From positions 124,001 through 188,000 of the forward strand of contig NZ_JAZARE010000003.1 in the NCBI RefSeq assembly GCF_036231905.1: a stretch of 64,000 nt of DNA. Direction: 5' to 3'. The notes under the pieces were generated by a model. It did not search any database. It was given only the letters and a program-made list of their open reading frames with translations, and was not told where the DNA came from. The translations under genes were made by a program, and so were the position numbers. Origin of the DNA: CAMLIZ01 sp036231905. GTDB lineage: Bacteria > Pseudomonadota > Gammaproteobacteria > Burkholderiales > Burkholderiaceae_C. Of the stretch, positions 48,401-56,300 are shown one piece after another; position 1 is the first letter of the stretch; the number at the start of each line of letters is the position of its first letter.

Positions 48401-50380
48401 CATGCCGCCGATGAACACCGACTCGGAGCCGACGTCCATGTCGTGCATGCGGTGTTCGAGCTGCTTGCGGCGCTCGCCATCCACCTCGCAGGAGGGGAAC
48501 ACGATGTCGGTGCGCGTCTGGCCCACCGGCAGGCCGTACAGGCCGTGCCAGAAGTCCAGCCACTCCTGCATCTCGTCAAAGCACAGTGCCAGGTCCGCGA
48601 ACATCTCCGGATACTGCGAGCCCTCGCCGGGGAACAGGAAGGCCAGCTTGCCTTCGACACGGCGGCTGGCGTAGGCCACCGCGCCGCGCGTGGCACGCGG
48701 GCGGGAGGCTGCCGCGGCCGGGTCACGCAGGCGCGGAATCACCTGCGCGATGGTCTTGGCGAGACCCGGGAGGTCCTTGGCGACGATCGCCAGGCGGTGC
48801 TGGGCGCCAGCGTCGGCACGGGCCAGCGCAGCAGCCACTTCGGCGATGCGCCAGGTGCTGTTGCGGGCGATCGCCTCGGCCAGGTGCTGCAGTTTGGCGA
48901 TGAGCGCTTCCGCGGTGTCAGCCGACAGCACGCACAGCTCCACCGGCCAGGCGGTCAGGCCTTTGTGCACGCGGGCCCCTTCGGGCGCCTGCTCCACGAT
49001 GGCGTGGGAATTCGTGCCGCCGAAGCCGAAGGCATTCACCGCGGCACGGCGCGGCTGGCCGAGCGGCGCGATCCAGGGCGCCGTGCGGGTGTTGATGTAG
49101 AACGGCGTCTTGTCGATGCCCAGTTCCGGGTTCACCTGCTCGCACAGCGTGGGCGGGAGCACCTTGTGGTGCACCGCCAACGACATCTTGATCAGGCTGG
49201 CCACGCCGGCTGCAGGAATGCAGTGGCTGATCATGGATTTCACCGACCCCAGCGCCTTGGTGCCGATCGGTGTATCGCGCTCGCCGAACACCGACTTCAA
49301 GGAGGCGATCTCGGTCTTGTCGCCCAGCGGAATCCCGGTGCCATGGGCTTCCACCAGGCCGATGCTGGCAGGGTCGACGCCGGTGGCCTGGTAGGTGCGG
49401 CGGATGGCGAGGGTTTCCCCGTCGTGGCTGGGGGCCAGCAGCCCGGTGCCACGGCCGTCGCTCGACTGGCCCACGCCCCGCAACACGGCATAGAGGCGGT
49501 CGCCATCCGAGAGCGCATCCTCCAGCCGCTTGAGCACCACCACGCCCAGGCCTTCGCCGAGCAGGGTGCCGTCGCTGCCCGCCTCGAAGGGCCGGACGCG
49601 GCCGCGGGCGCTCAGGGCCCCCAGCTGCGTGAAGATGGTGGACACGTCCGCCGGCAGCGACGCGTTCACGCCGCCGGCGAGCATCATGCGGCTGCGGCCA
49701 GCGCGGAGTTCATCGATCGCCGCGCCCACGGCGAGCAGCGACGAAGAGCACGCGGCATCGACCAGGTAGTTGGGGCCGCGCAGGTTCAGCCGGTTGGCGA
49801 TGCGGCCGGTCATCACGTTGGGCACCAGCCCTGGCGCCGTGTCCGCATTGGTGGGCGGCAGCTTGCGGCGCATGGTCTCCCGGATCTCAGCCAGCGCGGC
49901 ATCGTCCAGGTGCGGGAGGGCGGCCTTCACCAGCGCCATCGTCTGGTCCAGCACGATATTGTTCTGGATCACGGTGACCTGCCCGCGGTGCAGGTAGGTG
50001 CTGTGGCCCAGGATCACGCCGGTGTCGGTGTGGTCGACATCGGAACCGAGGTAGCCGGCATCGGCCAGCGCGTCACGCGCGACCCGCAGGGCCAGGAACT
50101 GGTCGGGTTCGCCGCCGTCCATCGAGTTGGGCATGATGCCGAACTCGCGCGGGTCGAAGCGGTACAGGTCCTTCAGGTAGCCGCCGTGCTGCGTCTTGAT
50201 GCGGCCGGATTCGAGATAGCGCTGGGCGTCCCAGCGCTCCACCGGCTCGCCCACCGCATCCACCCCGTTCAGGATGTTGTTCCAGAACGCCTGCAGGTCC
50301 GGCGCCTGCGGAAAGATGCAGGCCATGCCGATGATCGCGATCGGCGCCGGCACGGCCTGCGGTACTGCCTTGCTCGTCAT
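45485..50380 (-). CDS. polyketide/secondary-lipid synthase 2: KS-AT-DH-PPTase
   Basis: A 1631-residue multidomain enzyme. The ketosynthase (10-460) has C211 in DAACSSSL, H346 in EAHGTG and H386 in KSMISHCIPAAG, where the usual NIGH is altered but the His is kept. The acyltransferase (575-905) has FPGEGSQ and S680 in GHSSGE. A Pro/Ala linker (960-1075) contains a conserved YFDLMRGFLDQQ helix. The hot-dog dehydratase (1075-1370) has H1106 (RDHVMSG) and D1279 (LLDAMGQ), with a long insertion between the DH motif Gly and Pro. The C-terminal 200 residues are a 4'-phosphopantetheinyl transferase (VGVDLEE at 1519-1525; WCAKEAASK at 1563-1571). No ACP is present, so it must use that of synthase 1 or the free ACP. 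Its ATG overlaps the synthase 1 stop (ATGA), fixing the start. Confidence 0.9.
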   Translation of the reverse strand: MTSKAVPQAVPAPIAIIGMACIFPQAPDLQAFWNNILNGVDAVGEPVERWDAQRYLESGRIKTQHGGYLKDLYRFDPREFGIMPNSMDGGEPDQFLALRVARDALADAGYLGSDVDHTDTGVILGHSTYLHRGQVTVIQNNIVLDQTMALVKAALPHLDDAALAEIRETMRRKLPPTNADTAPGLVPNVMTGRIANRLNLRGPNYLVDAACSSSLLAVGAAIDELRAGRSRMMLAGGVNASLPADVSTIFTQLGALSARGRVRPFEAGSDGTLLGEGLGVVVLKRLEDALSDGDRLYAVLRGVGQSSDGRGTGLLAPSHDGETLAIRRTYQATGVDPASIGLVEAHGTGIPLGDKTEIASLKSVFGERDTPIGTKALGSVKSMISHCIPAAGVASLIKMSLAVHHKVLPPTLCEQVNPELGIDKTPFYINTRTAPWIAPLGQPRRAAVNAFGFGGTNSHAIVEQAPEGARVHKGLTAWPVELCVLSADTAEALIAKLQHLAEAIARNSTWRIAEVAAALARADAGAQHRLAIVAKDLPGLAKTIAQVIPRLRDPAAAASRPRATRGAVAYASRRVEGKLAFLFPGEGSQYPEMFADLALCFDEMQEWLDFWHGLYGLPVGQTRTDIVFPSCEVDGERRKQLEHRMHDMDVGSESVFIGGMAMHELLVSLGVHADVMVGHSSGESAALGASGANPARTPQERAACISQHYEAYERLLREGKIPTGALLAVGALPPDAVEAEVAAVPDVVIAMDNCSNQMVLYGPPEGIAAVQKRLGDLGGICLPLPFDRGYHTAAFADASAAFHTYYKNVKLGVPKVPLYSCASADLFPGNAAAVRKLAAAQWSQKVRFRETVLKMHDDGVRLFLEVGPSGNLTSFVNDILIDREFVALASNARRKGGMDQLLAVLGQLYVAGRGPTLERLFERRAIAAIDFDAQPQPPRGVLLDNTMPMVRLSDADRATVHRLASAPAAITPAAPAPATPAPSATPATRPTSAMPTTQPGQGEALPAAHSQPVADDRERVMGEYFDLMRGFLDQQRALVERLPMPTAAQGEASPVPLAPPAQPAWPSSHASNSVTPLLDEVVEIDDLHVLARCRVSLLNDAFIRDHVMSGPVSDTDPELFGLSCVPFTVSLEVMAEACALLAGRVDVKVIENVKAFDWVALDDGELSFEVRAEVIDRAQGHYAARVLTARGPVLTAEFRFEADWRLPGVAPLVERRESYLNSPHLYATGMFHGPVFQSMTYVDAWDDSGIDVELSDVSLSGFFTAGHAPRLVLNPVLLDAMGQVVACWLVQYVGTEFHAFPSTIERIELYEPCPADYPGLTMRMRQQPVDGRATAIGAPRAWHLECVDAEGQVLMRGQNLINLFFQVPTAYHEVRMDPLNGWLGAPLALLEVPGLTLWEVPLMSEEFCAQSGAICMRILAHAVLGPVERDEWRALQGHLRRRREWLFGRAALKEAVRAWVHQQTGHLLYPTDIWVRHDQQGAPVVGGLWTDTLIAAPQVSLSHNANACLVALAAPDQPVGVDLEELGRIRQPELLVESLADAERPLVAGLHGEALDERLLRLWCAKEAASKCLGIGLQGQPSGFVVERADAGFEKLVVRHAMGAVETRVVRRDRSIVAVASQEHRGLEVHA

Positions 50381-53300
50381 GCCGCTGCGTCCTCCACGGC
50401 GGCACGCGCCGTGCCACCCAGTCGGTTGAGGGCGGCGCTGGCCACGCTGTCCAGCTCCTCGATGGCCATCACAGGCTCGCCCTGCTCATCGAAGAACACC
50501 ACGTTGCCACGGATCAGGGTGGGATCGTCGGTCGCGACGCGTTGGTACTCCATGTGCATCCGTTCTGGCAGGGTCTCGCGGTAGCGCACCACACGGCCAA
50601 ACCGGGTTGGCAGTGCCGATTCGTCGCGGTAGGCGCGCGACCACAGCCACGCCATCTGCGCGGCGGCATCCAGCAGCGCCGGGTCGAACACCCAGGTCGC
50701 GGCCGCGTCGGTACGGGCCAGCCATTGCGCCGGCTGTGACGCACGCACCCGGGCACCGGAGCCTTCGGCGGACAGGCCGTCGATGTGCTCGATCACCTGG
50801 AAGCGCGGCCCATGGAACAGCCACTCGCCGTACGCCTTGGCGACGCTCAGCGGCTTGTCGTCGTGCACCGCGCGGGCGGCAGGCATGGCAGCCGGCATCA
50901 TCTGTTCGAGGCGCACCACGCAACGGTAGTGCGTCATGGCCCGGCCGTTGCCGAGCTCGCTCTGCAGCGCCGCGCTGACATCGAAGCCCTCGCTGCTGCC
51001 ATAAGGCGGCGGGCTGAGGAAGACCTGCAGGTCACGCGGCGCACCAGCCAGGTCCACGCCCTTGAGCAGCTTGTGCTCGCGCACTTCCACCACGCGCCAG
51101 CCAGGCCACAGGCTGCGCACCGCCTCCGCCATGATCTCCAGCGCCGCCGCGGCCGGCAGCACCAGCTTGCCGTCCAGTGCGTGCTCCTGCAGGTACAGAT
51201 GCCGCACGCCATCCAGGCGAACCGGCACGATGCGTTCGCCAGTGGGACGCGACTGTGCGGTGGTGCGGCCCAGCAGCGGGCCCAGCTCCGGCGCCTGGGG
51301 CGCAGGCGGTGCGCTGCGGATGGCGCCCAGGGCGGCCTCGCGGCTGTCCCAAGGTGCTTCGCCACAGACCACTTCCACCGGCGTGCCAGCCACGCGCACC
51401 AGCTCCTGGCGGAACAGGCGGCGGCCCAGTGTCGCCGACACCAGGCGCACACCCTTCTCCGCAAACTTGGCTTCGGTCTCGGCGGTCACCATGCCGGCGC
51501 CGAACTTCGTGGCGCCCCAGGGGCCCCAGCACAGCGCGCTCACAGCCACCCGCTCGCCCCAGCGCGCCTGCAGCGACATGCACAGCCGGTTCATCAGTTC
51601 ATTGGCGGTCGCGTAGTCGGATTGGCCGCTGTTGCCATAACGGCCTGCCACGGAGCTGAAGACGGTGAAGAACTTCAGCGCGGCTGGGTCGATGTGCTTC
51701 TGCAGCAGCAGCAGGCCGATCACCTTGGTATCCACCACGCGCGACCAGCTGTCGCTTCGTTTGTCAGCCAGCCGCTTGTCCTCGATGACACCGGCGCCGT
51801 GCACCACGCCATCGATGCGGCCATGGCGGGCCACGATGCCGCGCACCAGTGCCGAGACTGCCGCTTCGTCGGTGACATCCACCGCGTGGTACTCCACCGT
51901 GGCGCCCGCCGCGCGGAAGTCAGCCAAGTTGGCCTGCATCTCGCGCTGGCCCAGCAGCGCCTGCACCTGACGCTGGATCTCGCCCGGCGTGAGCTTGAGG
52001 CGGCCGGCACGGACCGCATCCACGAAGTGCTGGCGCAAGGCAGCAGCGTCGCGCAGCCCGGCGAGGTCGGCGGGCTCGTCGACCAGCGCGCTGCGCCCGG
52101 TGAGCACCAGCGTGTTGCCCGGCCTGGCCAGCTCACGCAGCACTTCCGCGGTGATGCCGCGGGCGCCGCCGGTGGCCAGCACGACCAAGGGCGCCAACGC
52201 CGCCTCGCGCGCCGGATCGGCCACCACGTCTTCGGCGATGGTGACGAACACCGTGCGTTGCCCGCCCGGATACCCCACCTCCTGGCGGCCGCCGTCGAGC
52301 TCCATCTCGCCCAGCAGGTCCAAGGCCAGCGCCGCCGGCGCGCGCGCCGGATCCAGGTCAATGGCCTTCACGCGCAGGCCGGGCTGCTCTTCCAGCAGCG
52401 ACTTCACCGCACCGACGGCCCCGGACTGCAAGCGCAACTCCGGGCGCGAGCTGCCCTCGCGGCCGAACAGGCCGCCCAGGTCGCTGGCCGCAACCACATG
52501 CGTGCCCCCGGTCAACGCGGGATGCAGTTCCCGCAGCAGCAGGAACAGCGACTTTTCATGGCGCAGCAGCGCCTGGCGCCATTCGGCCGGCGAGTCGGTG
52601 TCGGCCACGCCCGGCGCGCCGACCGGGCCGAGGTGCACCACGCCCGCGAGCGGGGTGGCACTGCCGATCTCGGCACAGCGTTGCAGCAGCGCCGCTTCGT
52701 CGGCCAGCTCTTCAGCGCCGAGCATCAGCACCTCGCAGCCGCGTGCCGCCAGCAGCGCCGCCAGTTCGTCCGCCACGCCGAGCGCGTCGCGCGTGAGCAC
52801 GAAACGCCCGGGCGAGAAGCGCCGGGCCATCGCCTCCGTCAGCGGCTCGTGCAGCGGACGCATCACCAGCCGGGGCGGGTGGTTGGCAGCAGCGCCAACC
52901 GGTGATCCCACCCCGGCCACATCAAAAGGGACAGCGACCGCGCCTCCCACCTTGACTTGGGTGACCAGGTCCAGCATGCCGTTGAGCGTGGCCTGCGTGT
53001 TCAGCTTGCTGCGTGCTTCGGTCAAGGCCTCGCGATGGCTGGCCGGCAGCATCTGCAACATCGCACCCACCACCTCGATGCGCTTGATGGAATCGATGCC
53101 GAGGTCGGCTTCCAGGTTCTGGTCCAGGCCCACCATGTCGCGCGGGTAACCGGTCTTTTCTTCCACGATGCCAAGCAGCATGTTGACCAGCTTCTCGCGG
53201 GTCAGCGCTTCGCCGGCAGCCGGGGCAGGAACCGCGGCTGAGGCAACGGGGGCGGCTGCGGCCGGCTTCGGCACCGCAGGTGCTTCAGCCGGTTTCACCA

Positions 53301-56300
53301 TGGGAGCCACCGGTGCAGCGGCCAGGGGTGCTGCGGCCACGGGGGCAGCGGCGACGGACGCAGCCACCACCGCTGGCGCCACGGGGACGACCGCTGGTGC
53401 AACTTCCGCCACGCGGGGCAGCGCCATCGGCGGGCGTGCCCGCAGCGCGGGCCGGGCCGGCGCCCCACCCTCGCCGAGGAACGCCGACATCACACGCTCC
53501 TGGGTTTCCAGGAACTGGCGCATCGTTGCGAAGTAGTCCGAGAGGACGGCGGATTCCACCGTCCCTGGTGCCGTTCGTCGTTCATCCATGGATCGACCCC
53601 TTGTCCAGGTGTGTTGTGTTGATGCAGAAGAAGACCTTGCAGGCATGGCGGTGACCGCCACGACAGCCGGTGCGGCGGACGCGGCCGGTGCGGAGCTGGG
53701 GGCAGCCGCCACAGCCGCTGCCACGGCGGGCGTTGCTTGCGCGCGGGCCTGTGCTTGTTCCAGGGTGACGCCGATCTGGCGCACCGGCTCGGCATGGCGG
53801 CGGGCACCGCTGCCATTGAGCATCCAGGCGTGCTTGGGCACGGGCCTGGTGCGCAGCAGTGCGGCCGGCTCGGCGGGGTCGCCGATGCGGCAATCCCGGC
53901 GCGCGAACAGGCGCGTGACGTCCAGCGACACGCCCGCGCACAGCAGTTGGGCGACACCACCCAGCAGGCCGGCCAGCCCGCTGCCGTCGTCGATGGACAC
54001 GGCGACGTGGGGCTGCCCTTCCAGGATGCGCGAGGTCAGCCGCGACAGCACGGCCTTCGGGCCCACTTCGACGAAGACGCGGGCGCCGTCCTTGTACATG
54101 TCCTCGATCTGCGCCACGAACTCCACCGGCCGCACCAGGTGCTCGGCCATCTGGCGCTTCACCCGCGAGACCTCGGCGGAATGCGGCCGCGCCGTGGTGT
54201 TGGAATAAACCGGCGTCTGCAGCGGGGCCCACGCGGTCGCCTCGATCAGCTCGGACAGCGCCTGCTGCGCGGGCTTCACGAGCGCGGAGTGGAAAGCGGC
54301 CGCCACAGGGATCTCGGTGACCTCCACTCCCGCCTGGACCAGCTTGGCCGCCGCGGCCTTCACCGCCTCGCGTGTGCCGGAGATGATGCTCTGCAGCGGC
54401 GCGTTGTGGTTGGCGATGATGACGTCGTCGATATCGGCGATCGCGTCCTCCACCGTCTTGCGCGGTGCGGCCACGGCAGCCATGGTGCCCAGCTCCGCAC
54501 CGTCGGCAGATGCCGCATCGATGATGAAGCGCCCGCGGGCGGCGGACAGTGCCATCAGTGCATCGAAGTCGAACGCGCCGGCGGCGAACAAGGCCACGAA
54601 CTCACCGTAGCTGTGGCCCGCGAACATGTCGGCCTGCAGACCCAGCTGCTGCATCACGCGCAACATGCCCGCCTCGACGGCACCCAGCGCGGGCTGGGCG
54701 ACGTCGGTGCTGGTCAGGCGCTGTCGCGCCTCGGCCTTGGCGGCGTCGTCGTAAGCACCGCGTGGCAGGATGAATTGCGACAGCCGCGTGCCTGCGCCGA
54801 AGCGCTGGCCGAAGGCCTCCAGCAACGCCGCGTCGGCCGCGCCCAGCGCTTCGGCCATCGGCTCGAAGTGCAGTGCAGCCTCGCGTGCCATGCCGGGGTA
54901 CTGCGACCCCTGGCCAGGGAACAGCACCGCGAGCTTGCCCGCCGGCGCCGTGGCAGTGCCATGGAACACGCCCGGCGGCAGCGGCTTGGCGTCGCCATTG
55001 AGGTGGCCCAGTGCGGCAGACAGCTTGGCACGCAAGTCGTCGACGCTGCGCGCGACGATGGCCAGTGTTTCGCCCCGCGGACGCCAGCGCGCGGCCAGGC
55101 TGGCGGCCAGGTCGCGCAGCGCCAGCCCGTCCACGGCGGTCAGCTTGTCAGCCAGGGCGGACAGGCGGGTTGCCAACGCGGTGCGATCGACGTCGCTCCA
55201 CAGCAGCAGCTCGGCGCTCCAGACATCGCCCGCCACCGGGCGCAGCCAGTCGCGGTACTCCTCGCCGTACTCCTCCATCACCACATGGAAGTTGGTACCG
55301 CCGAAGCCAAACGCGCTGCAGGCAGCGCGGCGCGGCACGTCGATCGGCGCCACCCACGGGGTGGGCTCGTCGACCAGGTACAGCGGGGCGGCAGGATCGG
55401 CCAGCACCCGGTTGGGCGTGGTGACGTTGCGGTGCGGCGGGAGCACCCGATGGTGCAGCGCGAGGGCGGCCTTCACCAGCCCCGCCACGCCGGCGCAGGC
55501 CTTGGTGTGGCCGATGTTGGTCTTCACCGAGCCGATGACGGCGCGCCGTGCACCGGCGCCCTCTTCCTTCATCAGCCGCGTGGTGCTTTCCAGCTCCGCG
55601 GTGTCGCCAGCCACCGTGCCGGTGCCGTGCGCCTCGAACAGGCCCACGGTCGAGGGCCCGAAGCCCGCCATGGCATAAGCACGCCGCATGGCACGCAACT
55701 GCCCGGCCGGCAGCGGCGCGGTCAGCCCCTTGGCGTTGCCGTCGCTGCTGGCACCCACGCCCTTGATCACGGCATAGATGCGGTCGCCGTCGCGCTGCGC
55801 ATCGGCCAGGCGCTTCAGCGCGACCATCGCGATGCCTTCGCTGATCACGATGCCGTCGCCGGCTGCGTCGAAGGTGGAGCAGCGGCCGCGCGGCGACAGC
55901 GCCTGCGTCTTGCTGAAGCAGAGGTAGCCGAAGGGGCCCTGCACGGTGTCCACGCCACCGGCAATGACGAAGTCGCTGCGGCCGGCCGCCAGCTCGTTCA
56001 CACCCTGGTACACCGCCGCCAGCGAAGAGGCGCAGGCCGCGTCGACGGCCACGTTCACGCCGCCGAAGTTCAGGCGGTTGGCAATCCGGCCGGCGACCAC
56101 GTTGGGCAGGATGCCGGCGAAGGAATCCTCGGTCCATTCAGGCAGCCGTTCGGCCACTTCACCAGGCAGCTCGCCGCTGAAACGGGGCAGCTCCGAGCGC
56201 AGGCCGTACTGCAGCCCATAGTCGCCGGCGCCACCGCTGGCGCCGATGATCACGGATGCCTTCTCGCGGTTGAACGCCCGCTCGTGGTAGCCCGAGTCCA

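Noticed and set aside
47498..50584. Long plus-strand open frame (about 1028 codons) opposite synthase 2
   Set aside because: Antisense shadow of the KS-AT region; no recognisable motif.
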